From positions 101,105-165,104 of the forward strand of contig NZ_MPDJ01000004.1 of assembly GCF_001881565.1 (NCBI RefSeq): a stretch of 64,000 bases of DNA. The letters are read 5' to 3'. The translations under genes were made by a program, and so were the position numbers. Each line of letters begins with the position of its first letter. The first letter of the stretch is position 1. This document shows positions 32,339 through 40,760 of the stretch, piece by piece. Under the pieces are notes generated by a model. That model had not been told where the DNA came from. It searched no databases and saw only the letters and a list, made by a program, of their open reading frames with translations. This DNA comes from Eisenbergiella tayi. GTDB lineage: Bacteria; Bacillota; Clostridia; Lachnospirales; Lachnospiraceae.

Positions 32339-33343
32339 TTATGTTTTGATCAGCAGATATAGAAAATAAGGCGCTCCGATCACCGCCGCCACAATGCCCA
32401 CAGGAATTTCATTGGGCGCTAAAAGTGTGCGGGACAGGATATCGGAAAAGGTCATCAGCACCGCTCCGGAAAGCACCGTTGCCGGAAGCAGGACGCGGTA
32501 ATCAGGCCCTACCAGCCTTCTCGCCAGATGAGGGCACACCAGCCCCACAAAGCTCAGCCCTCCTCCCACCGCACAGCAAAGGCTGGACATGGCAATAGCC
32601 GCCCCTAAAAGGATCGCCGACTGCCGGGAAACATCCACGCCCAGGCCGGTGGCTGTCTGGTGTCCCAAAGCCAGCACATTCAATGTCCTGCTCTTATAAA
32701 ATACAAACAGGATCAGCGCCGTCAGGCCAAGGGAAAGCAGACGTACATTGGGCCAGGAAGCTCCCCATATACTTCCGGCCAGCCAATTCTGGACAAAGGC
32801 ATATTCACTGTCCGACATACGCAGCATCAGCATTGTGGTCAGGCTTGAAATTACGGTGGACATGGCTATGCCGATGAGCAGAAGCCGTTTGGGAGACAGT
32901 CCCTGTCTTGTCAGGGCCAGCCTGTAATCCAGGGCTGCCGCTGCCAGGGAACCGGCAAATGCCAGCACAGGCAAAAGCAGGGTCAGCTTCAAACCGCTCT
33001 GCGGTAAAAACACCATGAAAGCCGCTATAAAAAGTCCGGCTCCCGCATTCACTCCCAGAATGCCCGGTTCTGCCATTTCATTTCGGGATACCCCCTGAAT
33101 GACACATCCGGAAACTGCAAGCCCTGTTCCTACCAGCAGGCTGGTAAGGACTCTGGGAAGACGCAGGTTAAGAAGCGTATACCGCAGGCTTTTCTCTCCT
33201 CCGCCCAGGATTATCTGCCAAAGCTCCTCCGGGCTTATCTTACGATAGCCTGCATTTATATCCATCCATATTCCTGCGGCAAGCAATGCCGCCAATATGG
33301 CTATGACCGCACTTGTCCGCAGTTTTCGTCCGGATTCAGTCAA
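32339..33343 (-). CDS. Iron-siderophore ABC transporter permease (FecCD family)
   Basis: 334 residues with about ten helices. FecCD-family landmarks are RLPRVLTSLLVGTGLAVSGCVIQGVSRNEMAEPGILGVNAGAG and the cytoplasmic GLSFVGLVCPHLARRLVGPDYR loop that contacts the ATPase. The likely start is TTG 33343, because AAAGGAGG sits just upstream and the start then overlaps the previous permease's stop by 8 bp. Extending upstream to ATG 33391 would run through that gene's coding sequence. It forms a heterodimer with the next permease. Confidence 0.92.
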   Translation of the reverse strand: MTESGRKLRTSAVIAILAALLAAGIWMDINAGYRKISPEELWQIILGGGEKSLRYTLLNLRLPRVLTSLLVGTGLAVSGCVIQGVSRNEMAEPGILGVNAGAGLFIAAFMVFLPQSGLKLTLLLPVLAFAGSLAAAALDYRLALTRQGLSPKRLLLIGIAMSTVISSLTTMLMLRMSDSEYAFVQNWLAGSIWGASWPNVRLLSLGLTALILFVFYKSRTLNVLALGHQTATGLGVDVSRQSAILLGAAIAMSSLCCAVGGGLSFVGLVCPHLARRLVGPDYRVLLPATVLSGAVLMTFSDILSRTLLAPNEIPVGIVAAVIGAPYFLYLLIKT

Positions 33344-34343
33344 AAGCTCTCTCCTCCTTTCGTGCCGTCCAGATAAAGAACGGCACACCAATCACAGCAA
33401 ATACAAGTCCGATCGGTGTCTCTGAGGGGGCATTCACCACCCGGGACAGAATATCTGCCGCAAGCATGAAAAAGGCCCCTGCCACCATCGTACAAGGAAT
33501 GATTCTGCGGTAATCCCCGCCGACAAAAAAACGGACCACATGAGGCACCATCAATCCAACAAAGGCCACAGGTCCGGCAAGCGCCACAGCCGCTCCGGCA
33601 AGCATGAGCACCACCAGAAGGCAGAGCGCACGGGAACGCTCCACATGCAGCCCCAGTCCTCTGGCAGCATCTTCTCCCAGACTGAGCATGGATACCCGGC
33701 CGGAAAGCACTGCCGCAGCCAGAAGCCCGGCCAGAATTACCGGCCCGGCGAGGAGCAGCTGATGAAGGCGGATCCCCGCAACCCCTCCGGCCGTCCAAAA
33801 TGTCAGATCATAACCGATATGATAGAAAATAGATACTGCCTGACTGAGCGAAGAAAGGAAGATACTCACGGCACTGCCTGCCAGTACCAACCTGACCGGA
33901 TCTGTTTTCCGCCGTTTCAGACTCATCAGACCATATACCGTCACCATGGCTGACGCAGCACCCAGAAAGGAAAAGCATACCACGCCCGTAAATCCGAAGC
34001 CCGGCAGAAAAGCAAGACAAAGCGCCAGAGCAAAGGACGCGCCGGCATTGATCCCCAAAAGGCCAGAATCTGCCAGCGGATTCCGGGTCACTCCCTGCAT
34101 GATGGCGCCCGCTGAAGAAAAAGCGGCGCCCACCAGCATACATCCAAGCGTACGCGGGATGCGAAGTTCCCGTATGATAATATGCTGCCGGTTTTCCATA
34201 TCGGGGTACACAATAGCTCCGAAGACCTGATTTGCAGGAATGCCTGTGCTTCCGTACAACACAGAAAATGCCGCGGCCAATATAACCGCAGCACTTCCTG
34301 CCAGCAGGAACAATATCATTCTTTTATGCCTGCCCGCATTCAT
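33336..34343 (-). CDS. Iron-siderophore ABC transporter permease (FecCD family)
   Basis: 335 residues, partner of the downstream permease. It shows ELRIPRTLGCMLVGAAFSSAGAIMQGVTRNPLADSGLLGINAG and the coupling loop GPVAFVGLMVPHVVRFFVGGDYRR. The start ATG overlaps the binding-protein stop (ATGA). Two different permeases in one operon are standard for the FecCD/FhuBG arrangement of Gram-positives. Confidence 0.93.
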   Translation of the reverse strand: MNAGRHKRMILFLLAGSAAVILAAAFSVLYGSTGIPANQVFGAIVYPDMENRQHIIIRELRIPRTLGCMLVGAAFSSAGAIMQGVTRNPLADSGLLGINAGASFALALCLAFLPGFGFTGVVCFSFLGAASAMVTVYGLMSLKRRKTDPVRLVLAGSAVSIFLSSLSQAVSIFYHIGYDLTFWTAGGVAGIRLHQLLLAGPVILAGLLAAAVLSGRVSMLSLGEDAARGLGLHVERSRALCLLVVLMLAGAAVALAGPVAFVGLMVPHVVRFFVGGDYRRIIPCTMVAGAFFMLAADILSRVVNAPSETPIGLVFAVIGVPFFIWTARKEERAFD

Positions 34344-35371
34344 TCTTTTCCCTCAAAGCCGCGGAAAAATTCGACAAAAATATCCAGCTGTGCATTGAGA
34401 GTAATGGGATCCCTGTGCATGAATGCCACCTGTTCATAAGGCAGTACGCGGCCTTCCTTTACCGCGTCAAGACTGTTCCACAGAGCGGAATCTTCCACGA
34501 AGGAACTGTCGGTATCCGCCAATATGCCATAAAGAATAAAATCCCCTGTGTATTCCGGCAAAGCTTCCAGAGAAACGACTTCATAGGAGGTATCTGCGTC
34601 AACCATTTCCGTCTGCACCTTCTCCGGTGCTTTCAATTCCCACATATCATAAAGGATGGAACCTCCCCTGGCAAAATGGCTGCCCATTGTATAGATCTGC
34701 TGCGGCCATACTTCTACGATGGATACCGTACGTTCTCCTACAATTCCCTGTATCTCTTCTTTTACATCCATCACTCTTTTATTAAAATCTGTTATATATA
34801 CTTCCGCCTCATCACCTTTGCCCACCAGATCTGCAATATAACGGAATAGATCCTCATCGCTGCGCTTTCCGTCCTGAATATACACGGTAGGGGCTATTTC
34901 GGCATATTTCTCATAATCGGCTTCCGTAATCGTTACAATCAGATCCGGTTCCTGCGCAACGATCATTTCCAAAGAAGTCTCCGCACTAACCGTATTTAAT
35001 TCCTCAATTCCGTCTGTCTTCCCTTCCAGGAACGGATTGGACAAAGAATACGGCGACGCAATGACCGGCTTTACATCCACGGCCAGAAATTCTCCCAGGT
35101 AATAATCAGAAACAATAACCTGAGGGTTTACCGGGATTTCCACAGGGCCTTTGTCCGTCTCTACCGTACGCATTCCTTCTGCCGCTGTTGTTTCCGTTTC
35201 CGTCATTTCCGGTTTTCCCTGTACTGTTTCCTCAGAAATGCTGTCCGCCCGGGATTCTTTCACAGAAGAATTTTCCGATGCCGGGCCCGAAGAGGAGGAA
35301 CAAGCTCCCAACAGGCCTGCCAGTGTCAATGCCGCACAGGCCAATAATACCTTTTTATTCCGCTTTATCAT
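34340..35371 (-). CDS. Iron-siderophore binding lipoprotein
   Basis: 343 residues with a lipoprotein signal peptide (MIKRNKKVLLACAALTLAGLLGAC, Cys24) and a Ser/Glu-rich tether. A class III periplasmic-binding fold follows: GPVEIPVNPQVIVSDYYLGEFLAVDVKPV, QEPDLIVTITEADYEKYAEIAPTVYI, and a C-terminal lobe ending with the operon coupling site. ATG 35371 is preferred to the ATG three codons earlier because GAAAGGG sits 8 bases before it. The first gene of the iron operon, it lies behind DtxR-like boxes that suggest induction by iron starvation. Confidence 0.92.
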   Translation of the reverse strand: MIKRNKKVLLACAALTLAGLLGACSSSSGPASENSSVKESRADSISEETVQGKPEMTETETTAAEGMRTVETDKGPVEIPVNPQVIVSDYYLGEFLAVDVKPVIASPYSLSNPFLEGKTDGIEELNTVSAETSLEMIVAQEPDLIVTITEADYEKYAEIAPTVYIQDGKRSDEDLFRYIADLVGKGDEAEVYITDFNKRVMDVKEEIQGIVGERTVSIVEVWPQQIYTMGSHFARGGSILYDMWELKAPEKVQTEMVDADTSYEVVSLEALPEYTGDFILYGILADTDSSFVEDSALWNSLDAVKEGRVLPYEQVAFMHRDPITLNAQLDIFVEFFRGFEGKE

Positions 35372-35422
35372 AAAATACACCCTTTCTTTTGCTGAATAGA
35401 CCCAGCTGCTTAGTTATCTTTG

Positions 35423-35478
35423 GTTTGTTCAAACTAACCTGCGTTAGTTATACTAACATAGCCATATGGAAAAGGCAA
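35423..35478 (-). promoter_or_regulatory. Iron operon promoter with two DtxR-like operator boxes
   Basis: GTTAGTTATACTAAC (35443-35457) is palindromic apart from its centre and carries TTAG...CTAA half-sites typical of DtxR/IdeR boxes. A second, imperfect box GTTTGTTCAAACTAAC is at 35423-35438. A promoter TTGCCT (35473-35478) - 17 bp - TAGTAT (35450-35455) on the minus strand puts the -10 inside the first box, fitting repression by an iron-loaded regulator. Confidence 0.6.
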
Positions 35479-35531
35479 TATATTTTTATAAAATACAGCT
35501 GATTGGAATAATTTAACTTATTTTATAGAAC

Positions 35532-35576
35532 AATAGCCGGACAACAGGATTTCTTCATTCCTGTTGTCCGGCTATT
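35532..35576 (-). terminator. Strong hairpin after the Bce-type permease gene
   Basis: AATAGCCGGACAACAGGA and TCCTGTTGTCCGGCTATT form an 18-bp perfect stem with a 9-base loop, 16 bp past the stop. The T-run is weak, but the stem is very stable. It insulates the ABC operon from the iron operon. Confidence 0.75.
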
Positions 35577-35591
35577 GGTGTCCTCCGGAAA

Positions 35592-37622
35592 TCAGCTCTG
35601 TACGATTTTAAAATAGGTTCTGGCTGTCAGACGGTATACCAGCAGATAGGCCAGGCCGAATAGCAATACGGAAAGTATGGTAAACACGGCAAACAGCCCT
35701 GCATTGGTCATACTGAAAACCGTCATCATCTTGCACAGCTGGGGAAAGGCCACCGCAATATGAATAACCGCCATTCCAAGCGGGAGGAAAAAAACCATGA
35801 GTACCTGTCTGGTTATGGTCCTTTTTACTTCCTTTGCGCTCATCCCCACTTTTTCCATGATACCAAACCGCTCTCTGTCGTCGTAGCCTTCCGTTATCTG
35901 TTTATAATAAATGATCAGGACCGTTGCCGTCAGGAACAGAATAATGAAGAAAATCCCCACGAAAAGAATACTTCCATAGAGCTCATAAAATTCCGCCCTT
36001 ACCTGGCTTCTCACATAAATACGGGTGATTCCGGGGATTTCCCCTGCTGCCCGGTCTTCAAACGCAGCAACAGCCTCTTTGCTGCCGTCGATGTCAAAGA
36101 ATGTATGATAATAGATATAAGACGGGAATCTTTTATCCGGAATCAGTGCATTTCCTGCTTTGGCCAGCCTTACCATATCCTCTAACCCGGGAACGACGAA
36201 TACGCTCAGATCTACCGGCGTTGCAAACCCCAGAAGCTGCGTTATATCAAATTTATCAATCCGCTCCCGTATCCGGTATTTTTCCCCACAGATATCCGCT
36301 TCCCCTTCGACTGGCGTCCCGGTGGTAAAGAACAGCGCTTCTCCTGCCTCCAGCTCATAGCTTTTCCCGTAGAGACGGTTATAGTCGGCCAGTTCCATAA
36401 TATAAAGCATGCTTGAGCTTCCCTTATTGCCGAGAGCTGTGGTAAAGCTGTTATTTTCATATGACGCGGCGAGCGACAGCTGATAAAATTCCATGCTGTT
36501 TTCTGTTTCGCAGCCGGTGGATGCCGAAAGGGTATCAATGGCCTCATGCACGGCTGCAGGCAGACCGGAAGTCACCGTTCCCTGTTCTTCCGTCCGGCTG
36601 TCTGCATTTTCCGTAAGCTCCGGTATCTGGGAATATATGTTGATTTCCCTGGGGAACTGGTTCCTGAGCATATCTTCTTCCCCTGCATACAGGCTGAGAC
36701 AGCTGGAAAGCGTTACCAGGACAGCTGTGGACAGGATACAGATGCTGGCAAGTCCCGCGGCATTCTGCTTCATCCGGTAAATCATCCCCGAAACGGAAAC
36801 AAAATTCTCAGGTTTATAATAAAAGGCCTTGTTTTTGCGGAGCGCTTTCAGCAAAGCGATGCTCCCTGCCTGAAACAGACAGTAGGTGCCGATAATCACG
36901 AGAACCACCGCCGGGAAAAAGGCCAGAAGAGCATCGGAAGCCGTATAGGTGGTCAGCGCCTTCACATAGCCGGCTCCTAACGCCGCCGCTCCCGCAGCAG
37001 CCGCCAGCCATCTGGTTTTCGGTTCCCGTTCCCCTTCCTTGCTGCTTCTTAAAAGTTCTGTGGGGTTCGCTCTCGATACACTGATAATATCGTATATCAG
37101 TACAAAGAAAAAGCAGATCAGATAAATGAGAATGGTCTCCCCTACAGACTGGAAGGGAATCCGGAAAACAAGCTTACCCGGCAGTCCCACAAATTTCAGC
37201 AAAAGAAGGAACATGAGCTGGCTGAACAATATCCCTCCTGCAATTCCGGCCAGAAGACTTATGAGCATGCTCCGGAACACCTCCCAGAAAAGGACAAAAG
37301 CCAGATGCTTTTTTTCCATCCCAAGAATACAGAACAGACCGAATTCCCTCTTCCTGCGCTTCATAATAAAGCTGTTTATATAAAACAGGATGATAAACAC
37401 AAAGAAGATACATATAAAAAAGCAAATCCGTACCAGCATGTACATGATATCCCCACCCTTCATACCGCTGTCGACAACCATGACCGACACGGAATTGAGG
37501 ACATAAAGGAGCCCTGCCATCAGGCTGCAGGCAAATAAATAGGGAAAATAAATGCTGCTGTTCTTTTTCATATTGGTCCTTGCCAGCCGCGGGTAAAACA
37601 GAAGATTATGCATGGTATTCAT
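35592..37622 (-). CDS. Bce-type ABC transporter permease (FtsX/BceB family)
   Basis: 676 residues with the BceB layout of about ten helices and a large extracellular domain (about 300-510). N-terminal helices YFPYLFACSLMAGLLYVLNS and ICFFICIFFVFIILFYINSF are followed by KRRKREFGLFCILGMEKKH, a typical FtsX-domain loop. The C-terminal FtsX domain repeats it as DDRERFGIMEKVGMSAKEV. Such transporters recognise peptide antibiotics at the lipid II cycle and also act as sensors for their two-component system. ATG 37622, with GAGGAGG upstream, starts 1 bp after the ATPase stop. The nearby BceRS-like pair (39738-41444) is the probable partner. Confidence 0.9.
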   Translation of the reverse strand: MNTMHNLLFYPRLARTNMKKNSSIYFPYLFACSLMAGLLYVLNSVSVMVVDSGMKGGDIMYMLVRICFFICIFFVFIILFYINSFIMKRRKREFGLFCILGMEKKHLAFVLFWEVFRSMLISLLAGIAGGILFSQLMFLLLLKFVGLPGKLVFRIPFQSVGETILIYLICFFFVLIYDIISVSRANPTELLRSSKEGEREPKTRWLAAAAGAAALGAGYVKALTTYTASDALLAFFPAVVLVIIGTYCLFQAGSIALLKALRKNKAFYYKPENFVSVSGMIYRMKQNAAGLASICILSTAVLVTLSSCLSLYAGEEDMLRNQFPREINIYSQIPELTENADSRTEEQGTVTSGLPAAVHEAIDTLSASTGCETENSMEFYQLSLAASYENNSFTTALGNKGSSSMLYIMELADYNRLYGKSYELEAGEALFFTTGTPVEGEADICGEKYRIRERIDKFDITQLLGFATPVDLSVFVVPGLEDMVRLAKAGNALIPDKRFPSYIYYHTFFDIDGSKEAVAAFEDRAAGEIPGITRIYVRSQVRAEFYELYGSILFVGIFFIILFLTATVLIIYYKQITEGYDDRERFGIMEKVGMSAKEVKRTITRQVLMVFFLPLGMAVIHIAVAFPQLCKMMTVFSMTNAGLFAVFTILSVLLFGLAYLLVYRLTARTYFKIVQS

Positions 37623-37623
37623 G

Positions 37624-38388
37624 TCATGCCTCCTCTCTGCCCGTAGCAAGGACGGTAAGGGTATCCGATATTTTCTGGTACATTTCCTCGTTGGAGCAAT
37701 CGCCTCTGTAAAGCTGGTGGAATATAATTCCGTCCTTAATGAAGAGCACGCGTCCTGCATGGCTCGCCGCACGGATACTGTGGGTTACCATGAAAACAGT
37801 CTGACCGCTCAGGTTGATCTCTTCAAATATCCGCAGCAGTCCGTCTGCCGCACGGGAATCCAGCGCACCGGTGGGCTCATCTGCAAGAAGGATTCTGGGA
37901 TTGGTAATCAACGCCCTGGCAACGGCCGCCCTCTGCTTTTGACCGCCGGATACTTCATACGGATATTTTTCCAGCAGCTCATCGATTTCCAGCTTCCGGG
38001 CCAGCGGGTTCAGCCGTTCCTCCATTTCCTTATAATTCTTTCTTGCCAGGACCATGGGCAGATATATATTGTCCTTCAGGGAAAAAGTATCCAGAAGATT
38101 AAAATCCTGGAAAACGAAACCAAGGTTATCCCTGCGGTAAGCCGCCATCCGGCTGTCGGGCACCGCCGCCATATCCTTTCCGTCAAGCAGCACCTTACCG
38201 CCGGTGGGTCTGTCCAGCGCCGCCAGAATATTCAGCAGGGTTGTTTTTCCGGAACCGGATTCCCCCATAATCGCCACATATTCGCCCTTTTCCACAGAAA
38301 ATTCCACGTCCTTAAGGGCTTCCACCTTTGTCCCGCCGAACCGGGTCGTATATGTTTTTTTCAGATGTTTTACTTCTAACAGTGCCAT
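37624..38388 (-). CDS. Bce-type ABC transporter ATPase
   Basis: 254 residues of the MacB/BceA-like group. Walker A GESGSGKTT (41-49 region), Q-loop FVFQDFNLLDTFSLKDNIYLP, signature VSGGQKQRAAVARAL and Walker B ILLADEPTGALD, H-loop MVTHS. ATG 38388 is preferred because GGAGG precedes it and MALLEVKHLKKTY is the usual family start. It forms an operon with the permease. Two operator-like boxes lie 85-121 bp upstream. Confidence 0.93.
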   Translation of the reverse strand: MALLEVKHLKKTYTTRFGGTKVEALKDVEFSVEKGEYVAIMGESGSGKTTLLNILAALDRPTGGKVLLDGKDMAAVPDSRMAAYRRDNLGFVFQDFNLLDTFSLKDNIYLPMVLARKNYKEMEERLNPLARKLEIDELLEKYPYEVSGGQKQRAAVARALITNPRILLADEPTGALDSRAADGLLRIFEEINLSGQTVFMVTHSIRAASHAGRVLFIKDGIIFHQLYRGDCSNEEMYQKISDTLTVLATGREEA

Positions 38389-38472
38389 CTTTATCCTCCA
38401 TTCTGCCTTATCTTTATTGGCTGTTACGCTTTTCATTATAAGAAAGCAGGAAAAAAGATGCCATCGATCCGG

Positions 38473-38509
38473 CTTACATTTTCATGTCCAACCTTACATT
38501 TGTGTAAGG
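38473..38509 (-). promoter_or_regulatory. Bce-type operator boxes upstream of the ABC operon
   Basis: CCTTACATTTGTGTAAGG (38492-38509) contains the inverted repeat TTACA-N4-TGTAA, as bound by BceR/BraR-class regulators. A degenerate second copy, CTTACATTTTCATGTCC (38473-38489), lies one to two helical turns away. Confidence 0.6.
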
Positions 38510-38521
38510 TCTGCAGACTGT

Positions 38522-39424
38522 TTACATGGGATTGGTATGGACCATACAGTGCTTAACCTCCGGGAATTCCCTCTCAATGGCGCTGTGTACCTCCTCTGCG
38601 GTCTGGTGTGTTTCCACCAGAGGCTTGGAACCGTCCATGGAAATCTCCACGTCCACATAGATTTTGGAGCCAAACAGCCTGGTTTTCAACATATCCACCC
38701 GCTGCACGCCATTCTGAGCGAGAATTACTTTTTTCATTTTATCCTCTGTCTCATCGGGACAGGCCTTGTCAACCATTTTCGCCGCCGCATCCCGGAAGAT
38801 ATCCAGAGCTGCTTTTTCAATACACAGGCAGATGAGCAGGCCGGCTATCGGATCCAGTACGGGAAATCCAAGCCTGGCGCCCAGAATGCCGGCAAAGGCT
38901 CCTATGGAGGACAGCGCGTCAGAACGATGGTGCCATGCATCCGCCATGAGAGCGCCGGAATTGATTTTTTTAGCGGCAGCCCTTGTATACCAGTACATCC
39001 ACTCTTTCACAAGTATGGATAAAACAGCGGCTGCCAGCGCCAGCTTTCCCGGGACCTGGAGCGCTGCGGGATCTCCCGACATTATTTTCCCGATTCCCGA
39101 CGCGCCGATTCCGATTCCTGTCGCCGCAAGAATAATTGCCAGAACAATGGAGGCCACGCACTCCATGCGTTCATGCCCATACGGATGCCCGGAATCCGAT
39201 TTTTTCCCGGAAACAGCCACCCCAATCATGACAATAAAGGTGCTGAACACATCGGAAGCGGAATGAACCGCGTCCGATACCATGGCTTCTGATTTGGCAA
39301 TAAGCCCCGCCGCCAGTTTCAGCAGCGACAAAAGCAGGTTGATGACGATGCTGATCACGGATACCTTCATGGCAATTCTGGTTTCTTCGCTGATATCCTT
39401 GTTTCCTCTGATCATTTGTTTCAT
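38522..39424 (-). CDS. Cation diffusion facilitator, probable Ni2+/Co2+ exporter
   Basis: A 300-residue CDF-family protein exporting divalent metal ions by proton antiport. It has six helices, with metal-site motifs SDAVHSASDVFST (helix 2, HxxxD form) and ADAWHHRSDALSS (helix 5, HxxxD) and the C-terminal cytoplasmic metallochaperone-like domain (VQRVDMLKTRLFGSKIYVDVEISMDG). ATG 39424 follows AAGGAGG. A NiCo riboswitch in its leader indicates that cobalt and nickel are the regulating, and so probably the exported, metals. It interrupts the spatial link between the Bce-type ABC operon and its two-component system. Confidence 0.93.
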   Translation of the reverse strand: MKQMIRGNKDISEETRIAMKVSVISIVINLLLSLLKLAAGLIAKSEAMVSDAVHSASDVFSTFIVMIGVAVSGKKSDSGHPYGHERMECVASIVLAIILAATGIGIGASGIGKIMSGDPAALQVPGKLALAAAVLSILVKEWMYWYTRAAAKKINSGALMADAWHHRSDALSSIGAFAGILGARLGFPVLDPIAGLLICLCIEKAALDIFRDAAAKMVDKACPDETEDKMKKVILAQNGVQRVDMLKTRLFGSKIYVDVEISMDGSKPLVETHQTAEEVHSAIEREFPEVKHCMVHTNPM

Positions 39425-39499
39425 AAAAGTTACCTCCTTATTGGTAAGATAACTCCATGACCCATACAATATTTTCGTTTACATGTTCCTCAGGGTATA

Positions 39500-39642
39500 A
39501 AAAAACACCTGCGGAACAGCGTAAAAATACTGTCCCACAGATGTAAGCTCCATCTGCTGCCGTCAAAACGGCCCGGCTATCCATGGATCCTTTCCGGCCT
39601 GAAATACATACGCCGGCAGAAAACACAGCCTGCTCAGTTTGT
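39500..39642 (-). promoter_or_regulatory. NiCo (Ni2+/Co2+) riboswitch with terminator platform
   Basis: The minus-strand leader of the efflux gene carries the NiCo aptamer's conserved blocks in order. They are ACTGAGCAGGC (start 39638), AGCCGGGC, GGCAGCAGATG and ACATCTGTGGGACAGT (end 39529). The 3' block can instead pair with CTGTTCCGCAGGTGT, making a terminator followed by seven T (39500-39545). Aptamer and terminator share the same strand and are mutually exclusive, so metal binding should permit read-through: an ON switch. The consensus was compared from memory of the family; a covariance-model search would confirm it. Confidence 0.9.
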
Positions 39643-39681
39643 ACTGTAGATTTGTATGCAGTGCAAAGAGTATTGTGTTAT

Positions 39682-39710
39682 ATTATATGCACAGGTGGCC
39701 GGAATGTCAA
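39682..39710 (-). promoter_or_regulatory. Consensus promoter of the riboswitch-efflux unit
   Basis: TTGACA (39705-39710) - 17 bp - TATAAT (39682-39687), both perfect hexamers on the minus strand. It starts a leader of about 250 nt that holds the NiCo riboswitch. A strong constitutive promoter suits control by attenuation. Confidence 0.85.
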
Positions 39711-39737
39711 TTATTTTTTTGAATGAATCCCTTCCAA

Positions 39738-40751
39738 TTATTCCATATCAAATTTTTTCCTGGATACTCCCAGGATGACCCTGGTTCCTTTTCCTTCCTC
39801 CGACTCTATCTCAATGGACTGTCCCAGCATATCCATGGCCTGCCGGCATAAGAACAGCCCTATTCCCGTAGATCTCTTTTCCCGCCTTCCGTTATAACCG
39901 GTATAGCCCCATTCAAACACCCTGGGAATATCTTCCCTTCGGATCCCGATTCCGTTATCCTCCACAATAACGGTTTCTCCCTTATCCGTGCGGCCGGAGT
40001 ATATCCGGATTTTTCCGTTTTCCCTGCCCGCCGTATATTTCACCGCATTGCCGAGCACCTGCTCCAGTACGAACAGGAACCATTTTTCGTCTGTCAGTAC
40101 ATTCCCGGGCATAGCTTCTATCTGAATCCCTGTCTTATTGTAAATAAAAACAGAAGCCATATTTTTTACCGCTTTTTTTACAAGCGTTTCCAGAGGATAT
40201 TCTTTTAAGACCAAGTCCCTCCCGCTTCGATCCAGGCGCTGATACTGCAGCGCCATGTCCACATACTGCTCTGCCTTCCACAACTCCTGCTTCAGGGATT
40301 TCAGATCCGGCTCTTCCTCCTGGAGAAGCAGATTCATAGCGGCGATGGGCGTTTTGATCTGATGGGACCAAAGGGTATAATATTTACCGTTCTGTTCTTT
40401 TTCTTCCTGGTTTTGATCTTTCTGCCGCTCATATTCCTCATGCCAGGCCTTAACCAGTCCATACCAGTCTCCCTCAAGGCCCTCTTTTTCCTCTTCCGCC
40501 GCAAAGACACCCTCTGCGGCCTGCCTCGTATACATTTCAAGAAGCTCTCTCCTGCGGATATATCCCCGCAGGCCATACAGAAGCTGAATGGATGCAAAAA
40601 CCGTCAGCAGCAGAAATAAATAGGCTATGGGCTGCCACGGCAGATCACACAGCCACCAGACGAACAAAAGGAAGACATAAATGAGCAGATACAGCAGGTA
40701 CCCCTTCTGCTCCCGTAAATAATCCAATCCATACTTTTTACTATTCTTCAT
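39738..40751 (-). CDS. BceS-like intramembrane-sensing histidine kinase
   Basis: 337 residues. Two closely spaced helices (GYLLYLLIYVFLLFVWWLCD, PIAYLFLLLTVFASIQLLYG) with only a few outer residues define the intramembrane-sensing class. The H-box WSHQIKTPIAAMNLLLQEE is of the Bce type. ATPase motifs: N-box EQVLGNAVKYTAG, G1 VEDNGIGI, G2 RSTGIGLFLC. Kinases of this class sense through their partner ABC transporter rather than a drug directly. It follows the regulator gene by 9 bp; the matching transporter lies 1.3 kb downstream beyond the efflux gene. Confidence 0.92.
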   Translation of the reverse strand: MKNSKKYGLDYLREQKGYLLYLLIYVFLLFVWWLCDLPWQPIAYLFLLLTVFASIQLLYGLRGYIRRRELLEMYTRQAAEGVFAAEEEKEGLEGDWYGLVKAWHEEYERQKDQNQEEKEQNGKYYTLWSHQIKTPIAAMNLLLQEEEPDLKSLKQELWKAEQYVDMALQYQRLDRSGRDLVLKEYPLETLVKKAVKNMASVFIYNKTGIQIEAMPGNVLTDEKWFLFVLEQVLGNAVKYTAGRENGKIRIYSGRTDKGETVIVEDNGIGIRREDIPRVFEWGYTGYNGRREKRSTGIGLFLCRQAMDMLGQSIEIESEEGKGTRVILGVSRKKFDME

Positions 40752-40760
40752 AACCCGCTC

